From positions 1 to 48,813 of the forward strand of contig JAEINQ010000051.1 of assembly GCA_016342285.1 (NCBI GenBank): 48,813 bases of DNA, read 5' to 3'. Under the pieces are notes generated by a model, which was not told the DNA's origin, ran no database searches, and saw only the letters and a program-made list of their open reading frames with translations. A program made the position numbers and the translations under genes. Source of the DNA: Desulfobacterales bacterium. Its GTDB lineage: Bacteria > Desulfobacterota > Desulfobacteria > Desulfobacterales > JAEINQ01. How positions within the stretch are numbered: the first letter of the stretch is position 1; every line of letters starts with the position of its first letter. Below, in pieces: positions 33,453 to 42,121 of the stretch.

Positions 33453-33785
33453 ATGAAGAAAGCCTTGATTCAGATTCAGGGCATATCCGCTGAGCTCGAT
33501 CAGTCAATGACGGTCCGGAAACTTCGAAAGGTTAGGGAAAAGGTGCGGGAGGAAAAAGGGCGCTGTGAGGGCGCCAGGCCTTATGGACACAACGGCAGCC
33601 GGCTCGAGGAGGCTGAAATCCTCAAGCGGATGAGTTAGTTACGCCGGTGTTCACGTTCCCAAGCCAGAAGATTTTCATACCGGAAAATTGCGCATGTATT
33701 GAACAAGGAAGGAATGCCACCTCTGCATGGATCGAAGCGGACAGCGAGTCTTGCGTATAATGTGCTGAAAAATAACTCATATTGA
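33453..33785 (+). pseudogene. C-terminal part of a serine recombinase with an internal amber stop
   Basis: In one frame the sequence reads KALIQIQGISAELDQSM, TVRKLRKVREKVREEKG, CEGARPYG, EEAEILKRM, TAG (33636-33638), then FSYRKIAHVLNKEG, TASLAYNVLKNN and TGA. This matches the hinge and recombinase region of large serine recombinases (GRxPYG, SYRxIAxxLNxxG). The catalytic N-terminal domain is missing and one in-frame stop divides the rest, so it is inactive. It lies about 300 bp upstream of the AT-rich hipA-like gene and marks the edge of a transferred segment. Confidence 0.8.
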
Positions 33786-34080
33786 CAACGTCTGACCCGG
33801 CATCACAAAACAGAAATGGCTTGACAGGTTGACATGAAGCGGAAGGGAGTTAATCTTAAAGTAAGTCATTATACTATTCATATCTGTTTTTAAAAAAATA
33901 TAGATAGCTGGTATATTTGCTTTATACTATGTTATGTGATAATTTGTTGTTAGTCATATTGTTAGCTTATACCCTTCCACGAATCGGTTTTTGGGGGGAT
34001 GGGCACCCATGGGTGTTTCCAATTTATAAATGTCATTTATGGGTGGAAACTAGCTGGCAATCTTGTCAGGAGGTTATTAC
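33786..34080 (+). promoter_or_regulatory. AT-rich upstream region of the hipA-like gene
   Basis: There is no gene. Candidate -35 TTGACA boxes occur near 33821-33833. A GTTTCC/GGAAAC inverted pair (about 34014/34047) and the palindrome CACCCATGGGTG lie close to the gene, and GGATGGGCACCCAT recurs at 7075. AGGAGG precedes the start codon. Confidence 0.45.
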
Positions 34081-35397
34081 ATGCCATTATCTATCAGGGA
34101 ATATTTAGCGCGGGGTCCCGCGACATCAAAAGAGATTCAAGCTGGAACAGGGAGGAGCCAGAGCTCCGTGGCTCGCCAACTTAGAGATATGGGCAACAAT
34201 ATTGTCAGGTTGCAGAATGGGCGAGTGCCAAGATATGCAGCAACCCGCAATGCCTTTGGCGGCAACGACAAATTACCTTTGAGCATGGTCGATGCGCATG
34301 GGAATACTGTTTTGGCGGCATATATTCGTCCGTTGGTGCATGGTGGTTTCTTTGTAAAGGCTGCCACTGGTATGCCACCATTGCTATTAGGGGAAAACAA
34401 GGATGGTCTTTTTGATGATTTGCCATATTTTCTATTTGATTTGAAGCCGCAGGGATTCCTTGGCCGGAAGATCGCAGAAGAGATGGCTTCTCAATCTGAC
34501 GATTTTCCAAGTGACCCCAGGCGCTGGAATACAAATCACATCGGCCGTTATTTGGTATCCAACGGAGACGATCTTCCCGGCAACTTTAAATTTGGCGAAC
34601 AAGCATTATTACGTGTTAGACGTAAACCTGTCATCGCCTCAGATGACGACTATCCATCAATTGCCGACGAGGTCATGAGCGGTGTCATCCCAGGATCATC
34701 CGCTGGTGGAGAACAACCTAAATTTACAGCTTTTAGCGGCAATCATTCAGCCCATGTAATCGTTAAATTCTCCCCCAGGGGAAACAATGACATTGCCAGG
34801 AGATGGCGTGATATTCTAATCACTGAATATCATGCCGCGGAAGCTATCCATGCCATGGAATATCCTGCCGCGGAAACCAGGCTTTTGGAAATGGATGGCA
34901 GACTCTTTTTGGAATCTCAGCGATTTGATAGATCCGGAGAATATGGACGAATGTCAACGGTCTCTCTTCAGGCCATAGATGCCGAGTTTACTGGGTTAGG
35001 GGGTGGCTGGCCACAGGTCATGGACGCGCTGCTGAAAAAAGAATTGGTTAGCCGGCAGCATGTTTTTGATGCGGAATTTATATGGTGCTTTGGTCGTCTG
35101 ATTAATAACACCGACATGCATTTAGGTAATTTGAGTTTGGCAATAGAGGGAAACGTGTTCAGACTGTTACCAGTATACGATATGTGTTCCATGGGATTTG
35201 CGCCAAAGGGTGGTGGTGAGGTTCCCCCTTATAACTTTGTTCCACTTGAGCCTAAAAGGCTTAACATTGGTGAGGATGTTGTTGAACTCATAAAAACAAT
35301 GGCATTCGATTTCTGGGAAAGCGTAGCCTCTGATGAACGAATTTCGGATGAATTCAAAGTGTTTTTAGCCGGTGGCAACCCCATTGACTTGATGTGA
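34081..35397 (+). CDS. yjjJ: HipA-family kinase of the YjjJ type
   Basis: 438 residues. The N-terminal winged-helix-like segment is TSKEIQAGTGRSQSSVARQL. The HipA-type kinase domain follows, with GSSAGGEQPKF as the phosphate-binding loop and NNTDMHLGNLS as the catalytic motif, then YDMCSMGF. HipA proteins phosphorylate glutamyl-tRNA synthetase; YjjJ forms are longer and carry a fused helix-turn-helix, and no separate HipB antitoxin is present. A strong AGGAGG precedes the ATG. Base and codon use is clearly more AT-rich than the rest of the window, and a recombinase relic and an RHS relic flank it, so it is probably acquired. Confidence 0.88.
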   Translation: MPLSIREYLARGPATSKEIQAGTGRSQSSVARQLRDMGNNIVRLQNGRVPRYAATRNAFGGNDKLPLSMVDAHGNTVLAAYIRPLVHGGFFVKAATGMPPLLLGENKDGLFDDLPYFLFDLKPQGFLGRKIAEEMASQSDDFPSDPRRWNTNHIGRYLVSNGDDLPGNFKFGEQALLRVRRKPVIASDDDYPSIADEVMSGVIPGSSAGGEQPKFTAFSGNHSAHVIVKFSPRGNNDIARRWRDILITEYHAAEAIHAMEYPAAETRLLEMDGRLFLESQRFDRSGEYGRMSTVSLQAIDAEFTGLGGGWPQVMDALLKKELVSRQHVFDAEFIWCFGRLINNTDMHLGNLSLAIEGNVFRLLPVYDMCSMGFAPKGGGEVPPYNFVPLEPKRLNIGEDVVELIKTMAFDFWESVASDERISDEFKVFLAGGNPIDLM

Positions 35398-35439
35398 TCA
35401 ATTTAAGGCATCCTGTGGTCTTCAAGCGTTTAAAGTGTC

Positions 35440-35698
35440 TTAAAAAAAGCGACAATACGGTACAACGTCTGTGAATTTATAGGGCGCCTGAACGGTTCCG
35501 CTATGGTTGCGCTGGCCGCCGAAGGGGAGGATTCCGAACTCTCCGCGCCGGCGCCGGTAGCGTCGGTGACCACGGTGGCGCTGCCCAGATGGTCCTGGTG
35601 AAAATACCGGGTGGCTGCCCCGGCGATCCGGGCAATGCGCTGGTTGCCGGCAAAAACATACCGCGCCGGGCTCGTTCCTTCAACCTCGAAATATTTGT
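35440..35698 (-). pseudogene. RHS-repeat protein fragment, frameshifted
   Basis: On the minus strand one frame reads RYVFAGNQRIARI, then TRYFHQDHLGSATVVTDATG. The reading then shifts to GEFGILPFGGQRNHSG and QAPYKFTD before stopping at 35440. This is the core of RHS-repeat proteins (HxDHLGS, LPFG, PYKFTG). Neither the long repeat body nor the toxin tip remains. It directly follows the hydrogenase maturation protease gene and ends near the hipA-like gene. Confidence 0.82.
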
Positions 35699-36190
35699 TT
35701 ATGAATTCTTTTCGCTGGAAGGGCGCTGGCCGGCCTCACAGTAAGACACCAGAAAATCAAAAGCCGAATCGGCGTTTTTTTGGCAAAGTGATGACATGGA
35801 CTCGGAGAATTCGAATCGCCTGGCGGCGATGCCGAGCACCTGGGTTTTCGGGGCATGGCCGTAAAGTTCTTCGGCCAGTGCCAGGATAGCAGGCCAGTCA
35901 AAACAGTGGGAGACCATGCAGCCGGCAGGCATAAAGGTTTTGGCCGGGGCCAGAGCCACAAGTCGATAGGGATCTTTTTGGGCTTCGGCCAGGGCATCGA
36001 TGATGAGCAGGTGGTCGAAGGCGGCGATCCGTTCGGCCAGGATCACGTCCGGGGCCAGGAGTTCTTTGCAGTTAAGGCTGGGGCCGAAATGCGCCCGAAG
36101 GCGACGGACCAGTTCGATCCCCACCCCGTCATCTCCGCGCAGGGGATTTCCCACCCCGAGAACCAGCAGATCCTTGCGTGCAGTAGTCAT
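35699..36190 (-). CDS. Hydrogenase maturation protease (HyaD/HycI family)
   Basis: 163 residues. The opening VLGVGNPLRGDDGVGIELV carries the first acidic nickel ligand, LIIDALAE the second, and MVSHCFDWP the histidine. These endopeptidases remove the C-terminal tail of [NiFe] hydrogenase large subunits after metal insertion. It is the last gene of the hydrogenase operon, 183 bp after the large subunit gene, which does carry a cleavable tail. The start ATG at 36190 has no strong Shine-Dalgarno. The stop touches the RHS relic. Confidence 0.9.
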   Translation of the reverse strand: MTTARKDLLVLGVGNPLRGDDGVGIELVRRLRAHFGPSLNCKELLAPDVILAERIAAFDHLLIIDALAEAQKDPYRLVALAPAKTFMPAGCMVSHCFDWPAILALAEELYGHAPKTQVLGIAARRFEFSESMSSLCQKNADSAFDFLVSYCEAGQRPSSEKNS

Positions 36191-36212
36191 ATTTAAGGGC
36201 GACCATTTCTTG

Positions 36213-36287
36213 AACCACAAAGGCACAAAGCGCACAAAGAACAGTTTAAATCGATGTCAACTTTGTGTCCTTTGTGCCTGTGGTGAA
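36213..36287. repeat. CACAAAGG inverted repeat, copy 2
   Basis: ACCACAAAGGCACAAAGCGC pairs with TTTGTGTCCTTTGTGCC and TGTGGT across about 30 bp. It sits between the large-subunit and maturation-protease genes. A further half repeat (CTTCGTGTCCTTCGTGATC) follows near 36328-36355. Confidence 0.7.
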
Positions 36288-36373
36288 CTTTTTGGCAATA
36301 CCAAACTGCATGTTTATCTTCTATAAAATCTTCGTGTCCTTCGTGATCTTCGTGGTAAATAAGAAACCGTTGG

Positions 36374-37816
36374 TCAACGCTGTTCCAGGTCGCCGTACTC
36401 GTACCGGGAAAGTATTTCTCCATCGACGCCGCAAATCTCGATTTCCAGAGGCATGCGCCCGTAGGCGTGGGTGGAACACGACAGGCACGGGTCGTAACAG
36501 CGGATGGCCATCTCCAGTTTGTTGAGGTCTTTTTTCTGGATTTGACCGTTTTTCACCACGGTTTCAGCCACGGCCCGGACACTGCGGTTCATGGCCAGGT
36601 TGTTATGGGTGGTGGCCACGATGAAATTGGCCTTGGTGATCCGCCCGTCGGAGTCGGCCGTGTAGTGGTGGAACAGGGTGCCCCGGGGCGCTTCCAAAAC
36701 ACCGACCCCTTCGCCGGCACAACGCTTGACCGGCACCCGGACATCGTGGCTGAGGATTTCCGGATCGCTGAGCAGTTCTTTGGCCCGTTCGGCCGCGTAG
36801 AGCATTTCGATCATTCGTGCATAGTGATAAAAGAGGCTCGACTGGAGAGGCTTTCCGTTTCCGAGCTGTTTGAAAATTTTCAGTTCGGCATCGGCCAGGG
36901 GCGTGCCGATGGATTGGGCGATATTGAGCCGGGCCAGGGGCGCCACCCGGTAGAAACCATCGGGGAACCCCTGCTCACGGTAATAGGGAAACTTGGTCCA
37001 ACTGGTCGATTCCACATGTTCGCCAATATAGACCTCGTAATCCTTGGCTTCAAATTCCGCCACCGGACCGCCGTCGGCGTCAATGAGGCGGACCGGACCG
37101 TCATAGAGCTCCAGTTTGCCGCCGTTGGTCAGCCCCATGTACATGCTGGGAAAGGAGGCGAACTGGGCAAAGCTGTCCTTGTTCTTCTCGTAGAGGTCCT
37201 TGACCAGCTTCATGCCGCCCTGAATCATTTTCAAGGAGGCCACGACGCTCTTGTACATGGTGACCCGCTCGTCATTTTGAAGCCATTTGCTCAAGCCGCC
37301 GGGTATGCAGGCAGCCGGGTGCAACCGGCCGCCACCCACAATGTCGACAATGTCTTGTCCGGTCTTTCGAATGGCGATGGCATTGGCGGCCAGATTCCGG
37401 TTGTTCTGGAGCAGACCGAGAATGCTTCGGTGAAGCACCAGGGTATCCTCTCCCGAGATGAAATCCGGCAGGCCGAAACAGAAGAAGTGGAGGGCATGGG
37501 AATGAACGGTCTGGCCCATATGCAGCAGTTCCCGGAGCTTTGTCGCCGCCGGCGGCGGTTCGGCGCCAAGAAGCGCCTCGCAGGCCTTGACCGAAGCCAG
37601 GTGATGGCTCACCGGGCACACGCCGCAGATCCGGCTGGTCAGGGTTGGCATGTCCCATACCATGCGCCCTTCGCAAAATTTCTCAAACCCCCGGAACTCA
37701 CCGACACTGAAGACCGAATCGCTTACCTTGCCGTTTTCGTCCAAGGTGATGTGTATCTTTCCGTGCCCTTCGACCCGGGTGACCGGGTCGATTTCGATGG
37801 TCTGCACGTTCGCCAT
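36374..37816 (-). CDS. [NiFe]-hydrogenase large subunit (group 3, MvhA-like)
   Basis: 480 residues. The N-terminal nickel-binding motif is RICGVC (C64, C67) and the C-terminal motif is DPCLSCSTH (C444, C447, H450), followed by a 30-residue tail expected to be removed by the maturation protease encoded next. Both pairs of Ni ligands are intact, so H2 turnover is likely. The DPCLSCSTH form fits group 3 soluble hydrogenases such as MvhA/HoxH. AAAGGAG precedes the ATG. The small subunit is encoded immediately upstream as a fusion with a protein kinase (gap 192 bp), so the pair should form the hydrogenase core. Confidence 0.93.
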   Translation of the reverse strand: MANVQTIEIDPVTRVEGHGKIHITLDENGKVSDSVFSVGEFRGFEKFCEGRMVWDMPTLTSRICGVCPVSHHLASVKACEALLGAEPPPAATKLRELLHMGQTVHSHALHFFCFGLPDFISGEDTLVLHRSILGLLQNNRNLAANAIAIRKTGQDIVDIVGGGRLHPAACIPGGLSKWLQNDERVTMYKSVVASLKMIQGGMKLVKDLYEKNKDSFAQFASFPSMYMGLTNGGKLELYDGPVRLIDADGGPVAEFEAKDYEVYIGEHVESTSWTKFPYYREQGFPDGFYRVAPLARLNIAQSIGTPLADAELKIFKQLGNGKPLQSSLFYHYARMIEMLYAAERAKELLSDPEILSHDVRVPVKRCAGEGVGVLEAPRGTLFHHYTADSDGRITKANFIVATTHNNLAMNRSVRAVAETVVKNGQIQKKDLNKLEMAIRCYDPCLSCSTHAYGRMPLEIEICGVDGEILSRYEYGDLEQR

Positions 37817-38008
37817 GGGTGGAACTCCTTTGGAGAAAAAGGGTTCAAGGGATCAAGGGGTCGAGGGGTCAAGGGTATCTTTTGCCGGCACCCCATCAAT
37901 TCACTATCCTCACATCCCTTTGATTCTTCGGTTTTTGGTAATAATGCCGCTCTCTTCACCCTATCGTTGTGTTTTTTATGCAACCATGGGGTTCATTGAA
38001 ACGCCGGT
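37817..38008. other. Gap within the hydrogenase operon
   Basis: There is no gene. It holds a short imperfect tandem (TTCAAGGGATCAAGGGGTCG and so on, about 37847-37876) and a GTGTTTTTTATGCAAC motif at about 37969, which also occurs at about 13682. Confidence 0.5.
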
Positions 38009-39841
38009 TCATTCGGCCTTTTCCCGTTTAAAGGGCATCATGGACAGCGGCATGGTGTATCGGTAGGCCAGACCCACTATGTCGTGGCGGTACCGCAACG
38101 AGCCACCTGGCATCAGGCTGCCGATGGCGTTGATCCATTTGGCGCCGGTCTCGCGAACCTGCGGGGCCGGCCCCATGCACCCCTGGCAGGGGATGTTGCT
38201 CTTAAGACACCGGCCCCCACACCCCTCGTTGGTGGTCATGCCCATACACAGAATCCCCTGCTCCAGAAAACACAGTTCGGGATCGATCTCGTCGAGTTCC
38301 ATGAGGGGCCGCACGTCGTCAGCGATGAACTCCCGCTTACCGGAAAGCTTTTTGGTGTGTTTGCGGCCACACTCGTGACAGAGATTGTGCATGGGCACGT
38401 CAAAGGGAACGCCGCTGATCACATTCTGCAGGGCACCAAGGATTAGTTTATGGGGCGACGGGCAACCGGGAATAATGCCGTCGACCTTGACCACCTCACT
38501 CACCGGCCGAACGTGGTGGGAAAGGGCCGGCGCCATGGGCAATCCGGGACGGTTGCCGTTGTCACCGTCGCCGCTGTAGGAATGGTCAATCACCGCTGCG
38601 GCCGTATGCAGGTTTCGAAGACCGGGGATGCCGCCGAAGCAGGCGCAGGTACCCAGGGCCACCAGGGTCTGACACTTCTCCCGAAGCTCCTTGACCCGCG
38701 CTTCGTTTTCCGAGTTGGCCACACAACCCTCCACAATCCCCAGGTCCACCTCGGGTATCTCCTTTTCGTCGGCAATGTAGGAAAACCGAATGTCGATCAT
38801 GCCGTGGAGCTTAACGAAATCCTCGTGAAAATCGAGCAGGTTCACTTGGCACCCGAAGCATCCGGTCAGGGGCAAAATCGCCGCCGTGGGGCGTTTTTTG
38901 CCAAGACCGGCCGTGCTGGCACTGATGTGGCGAACATGGCTGGGTGTTTCATTCCCGTCTTGTCCCTTCTCTTTGAGGTTCAGGCTCTTCTCGAAAAAGG
39001 CTTTGACGATCCGCTGGCCGAATTCGATACCGGCGTTTTGAGCAAACTGCTCCAGGGCGTAGGCAAATTCGCCGGCATCGAAAAAACGGGAAGTGGGATT
39101 CTTGTCCAACGCCTTGTCCACGATCCGGGTCAAGCCTTCAGGAATCTCCGGATGGGTGTCGGATATGGGCGGATGCGGTTCGACGACCAGCTTGGTCATG
39201 ATATCCAGAACGGTCTTGCCGTCAAAGGGAAGTCTGCCGGTCAGCATCAGGTAAAGCATCACGCCCACTGAAAAGATGTCGGAACGATGGTCGAGACTTT
39301 TGCCTTCGGCCTGTTCCGGCGACATGTAGCTGGGGGTGCCCAAAATCTGTCCCATCTGGGTCAGGGACTCCAGGGCCTCTGCCTGAGCAATGCCGAAGTC
39401 GGTGATCTTGGCGATACCGTTCCGGGTGATCATAACGTTTGCCGGTTTCATGTCCCGATGGATGACGCCCTTGTTGTGGGCATGATCCAGGCCGTTGAGA
39501 ACCTGAATGACAACCGACAGCGTCATCTCCAGGGAAAGAGTCGTACTGCTTTTGATGACCTGCAACAGATTCGGCCCATCGATGAATTCCGTCACGATGT
39601 AATAGACATCACCGTCTTTTCCGAAATCGATGATGTCCAGAATATTCTCGTGCCCGAGGCCGGCAGCGGCCTTGGCTTCTCGCTCGAACCGGTTGATATA
39701 GTCCCGGTCACCGGCAAGATGGGGATGAAGCTGCTTGACGGCGACAAATCGGTCAAGGGACTTTTGGACGGCCTTGTGCACCGTGGCCATGGATCCGTTA
39801 CCGATGACCTTGGAGATCACATATTTCTTTTTCATGGACAT
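38009..39841 (-). CDS. Ser/Thr protein kinase fused to a [NiFe]-hydrogenase small subunit
   Basis: 610 residues in one uninterrupted frame. Residues 7-270 are a complete Hanks-type kinase: glycine loop GNGSMATV (14-21), K36, E55, HRDMKPAN (D130, N135), DFG (148-150), GTPSYMSPE and SDIFSVG. A linker (~275-315) leads to a hydrogenase small subunit related to MvhG: GCFGC (C328, C331), EGCVANSE, GTCACFGG, GCPSP (C460), and eight further cysteines (488-555) for two more [4Fe-4S] clusters. Nothing essential is missing from either half. It lies between the HdrA-MvhD gene (53 bp upstream) and the large-subunit gene. The kinase could respond to cluster redox state; that is inference. Confidence 0.93.
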   Translation of the reverse strand: MSMKKKYVISKVIGNGSMATVHKAVQKSLDRFVAVKQLHPHLAGDRDYINRFEREAKAAAGLGHENILDIIDFGKDGDVYYIVTEFIDGPNLLQVIKSSTTLSLEMTLSVVIQVLNGLDHAHNKGVIHRDMKPANVMITRNGIAKITDFGIAQAEALESLTQMGQILGTPSYMSPEQAEGKSLDHRSDIFSVGVMLYLMLTGRLPFDGKTVLDIMTKLVVEPHPPISDTHPEIPEGLTRIVDKALDKNPTSRFFDAGEFAYALEQFAQNAGIEFGQRIVKAFFEKSLNLKEKGQDGNETPSHVRHISASTAGLGKKRPTAAILPLTGCFGCQVNLLDFHEDFVKLHGMIDIRFSYIADEKEIPEVDLGIVEGCVANSENEARVKELREKCQTLVALGTCACFGGIPGLRNLHTAAAVIDHSYSGDGDNGNRPGLPMAPALSHHVRPVSEVVKVDGIIPGCPSPHKLILGALQNVISGVPFDVPMHNLCHECGRKHTKKLSGKREFIADDVRPLMELDEIDPELCFLEQGILCMGMTTNEGCGGRCLKSNIPCQGCMGPAPQVRETGAKWINAIGSLMPGGSLRYRHDIVGLAYRYTMPLSMMPFKREKAE

Positions 39842-39893
39842 GGCTTGTCTTCCTGTTTTAGGTCGCGGTTTAGCGAGCGCGGTCTACAGCCGA

Positions 39894-41513
39894 TCACATG
39901 TTGACCACCAGGGCTTTACCCTCTTTATATTTTGCACCGAGTTGTCTGTAGAACTCGCCCATCTCGTCGATGCAGGCCCGCCCCTCCCTTTCGCAGGTGG
40001 TGCAAATATGGATCCGATCCTCTTCGACCCCACGGCTGGACAAAATTTCCTTGAACAGGTTCACCCGGCGTTCCAGATCCACATTGCCGATGAGGTTGTG
40101 GCAACACCCCTCGCCACAGATCAACATCACCACACCGTCAAACCCCCGGACAAAAGCATGCATGATCAGTTGCATGTCAATTTGGCCGCCGCATACCACT
40201 GCCAGGGGCATGATGCCCACCGGCCAGGTCAGGCCCTCCTGGCTGCTGCGGTCCAGACTTTCGTATCCGCACCCTTCGCAGGCCAGCAGCAGGACCAGTG
40301 GCTTGTCCCCTTCGGGCTTGAACCGGGCAAGAACATCCACGGCATTGAACAGGTAGGTGCTGGGTGACGTCACCAAATCCCTGGCACCGGCAGGGCAAGC
40401 CGTGACACAGTTGCCGCAGCCCCGGCATCGCCGCGGGTCAATGACGGAAACGTTCCCGGGGCCACTGAGGGTGACCGCATTGAACATACAGGTCTTAACG
40501 CAGGCCCCGCAGCCACCGCACAATTCCTCCTTGACCTGACTGACAGCCACCTGATGGTAGATCTCCTTGCGGTTGAGCAGATGAATGGCCTGGGCCGCCG
40601 CGGAATCCGCGGCCAGAAACTTCTGATCGATATTTTCCTTGGCCCGGACCGTGACATCGATGACAAATACCCCCCGCTCCCTTGTCATGGCGCGGGCCGA
40701 CGTTCGGTCCAGTGCCGCCAGGGTGCCGTCGGCGTTGATGTCCATGCGGAACGTGGCCTGGGACATCTTGATGAGTCCCAGGTCGCTCTCAAAGGAAAGG
40801 ATGACCGCCCCCACGGCCAGATCCAGTTCCTCTGCACCGGTGTCCACCCTCAGGGTGTAGTCGCCCGGATATCCATAGAAATCGATTGGTTTTGCGTTCT
40901 TGATCAGTTGAAAACGTGGATGCCGGGTAACAAAAATCAGGGCGGCGTTCACATGGGGAACTTCTTCGGGCGGAATCTGTATTCGGCTCCCCTTGTGAAT
41001 CAGGTAAACCTTGAACCCTTCATCCAGCAAATGCTGGGCCGCGGCGATGCTGCTGGTGTTGGCGCCAATCACGGCAACGGCCTTCCGCGGGGCAATCTCC
41101 ACCAGGGAAGTGGGGCCGGAATGGGTAACCTTGGCGATGCCCACATCGATGAGCAGCTTGGCCTTGGTCTGCAGATCGTTATGGGAGGCCTCATGATGGG
41201 GAAGGGCCACCATGTTTTTTAAGTTCACCACCTCGATCTTGCTGGGATTGATCCCTTTTTCGACCAGGCATTTGAACAGGTAGTTCCCCTTGCGGCTCCG
41301 CCGATAGGCCAGGGGCGAGTCCCCGGCCAGCACCATAGAGTCAATCTCGCTTCGCTCCACCTCATCTAAGAGCGCATCAAATTCATCGGCGTCGTAAAAA
41401 TCTTCGAAGCTCCGGACAAACCCATGATTTTCGTATTCCCTGGACAGCGATTCGAGGTCGATGGATTTCCCCACGGCCCCCCTGCATCTGGACAAAAAGA
41501 TTCCCAGTCTCAT
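39894..41513 (-). CDS. HdrA-like/MvhD fusion protein with degenerate FAD site
   Basis: 539 residues. The N-terminal region (1-320) follows the order of HdrA. The usual GGGxAG dinucleotide motif is replaced by VIGANTSSIAAA, and the cysteine-rich HdrA insert between it and the YPGDYTLRV segment is absent. Two ferredoxin motifs follow: CGGCGACVKTCM and CRGCGNCVTACP. The C-terminal ~140 residues are MvhD/FlpD (LACEGCGYE, VVCGGQID, GEGCCHN, TTCEREG). MvhD usually passes hydrogenase electrons to HdrA. With FAD binding doubtful, electron bifurcation here is questionable. It is the first gene of the operon (GGGGAG site before the ATG). Confidence 0.9.
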   Translation of the reverse strand: MRLGIFLSRCRGAVGKSIDLESLSREYENHGFVRSFEDFYDADEFDALLDEVERSEIDSMVLAGDSPLAYRRSRKGNYLFKCLVEKGINPSKIEVVNLKNMVALPHHEASHNDLQTKAKLLIDVGIAKVTHSGPTSLVEIAPRKAVAVIGANTSSIAAAQHLLDEGFKVYLIHKGSRIQIPPEEVPHVNAALIFVTRHPRFQLIKNAKPIDFYGYPGDYTLRVDTGAEELDLAVGAVILSFESDLGLIKMSQATFRMDINADGTLAALDRTSARAMTRERGVFVIDVTVRAKENIDQKFLAADSAAAQAIHLLNRKEIYHQVAVSQVKEELCGGCGACVKTCMFNAVTLSGPGNVSVIDPRRCRGCGNCVTACPAGARDLVTSPSTYLFNAVDVLARFKPEGDKPLVLLLACEGCGYESLDRSSQEGLTWPVGIMPLAVVCGGQIDMQLIMHAFVRGFDGVVMLICGEGCCHNLIGNVDLERRVNLFKEILSSRGVEEDRIHICTTCEREGRACIDEMGEFYRQLGAKYKEGKALVVNM

Positions 41514-42121
41514 GCAACTCTCCCCTCATTGATCAGAAAAGAATGGCCCGAAGTGAAAGGGTAGGCCGGACGGATGGATAGTGAAACCGTTGAATTCGGC
41601 GTCGGGTGAGGACGGCACAAGGCCGATAAAGACAAGCAGGTCAAGGTCACGGCAGCCGAATCCGGTGCGGAGGAACTGTGGGGCTGAACCCCGGCTGGCT
41701 CAGCCGCGTCGCGCGAACCATGCCGTGGTCGAGGAATCCGGCCACGCATGGGGCGGCGCTCTCCGGTATATATTTAGAAATTCCGTGCAATAATCGCATT
41801 GCATTTCAGCCCAGCGTGGGCGAAATGCCAAAACCGCCCATCAACGGGCTGTGGCTATAAAAGAAGCGAACGCGGCAGGCATGACATCCTCGTCGGTCAC
41901 CCGCTGATTTACGGCCACTCAATGTAGCTGCAACCGGCAGGGGTGTCAATTCCAAAATCGACCGGGGCCGGCTGAAACTGCTGGATCAATGGTTTGCATG
42001 AACCGGTCCCGGTGAGACCTTGCGCTCTTTGGGATTATGGGAAGAGGGGGGCATCATTCTTGCCGTTATTTCCACGGGTGGATCAAATTTCTGAAAAATT
42101 CCCCAAAGCCCTTTTGGGAAT
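41514..42121 (-). promoter_or_regulatory. Long structured leader/intergenic region upstream of the hydrogenase operon
   Basis: About 600 bp without a gene. Clear hairpins: CCATGCCGTGG/CCACGCATGG (about 41718-41750) and GCATTT-GCCCA/TGGGC-AAATGC with a 3-nt loop (41801-41828). A GC-rich block (41590-41710) has many short complementary segments. No known riboswitch consensus was recognised. The operon promoter is expected here. Confidence 0.45.

Noticed and set aside
36467..37999. Long plus-strand open frame of 510 codons
   Set aside because: It is antisense to the hydrogenase large subunit, whose motifs are unambiguous; long shadow frames are usual in GC-rich genes.
41590..41720. Possible cobalamin or molybdenum-cofactor riboswitch
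   Set aside because: The conserved blocks of those riboswitches could not be found on either strand; only generic GC-rich pairing was seen.
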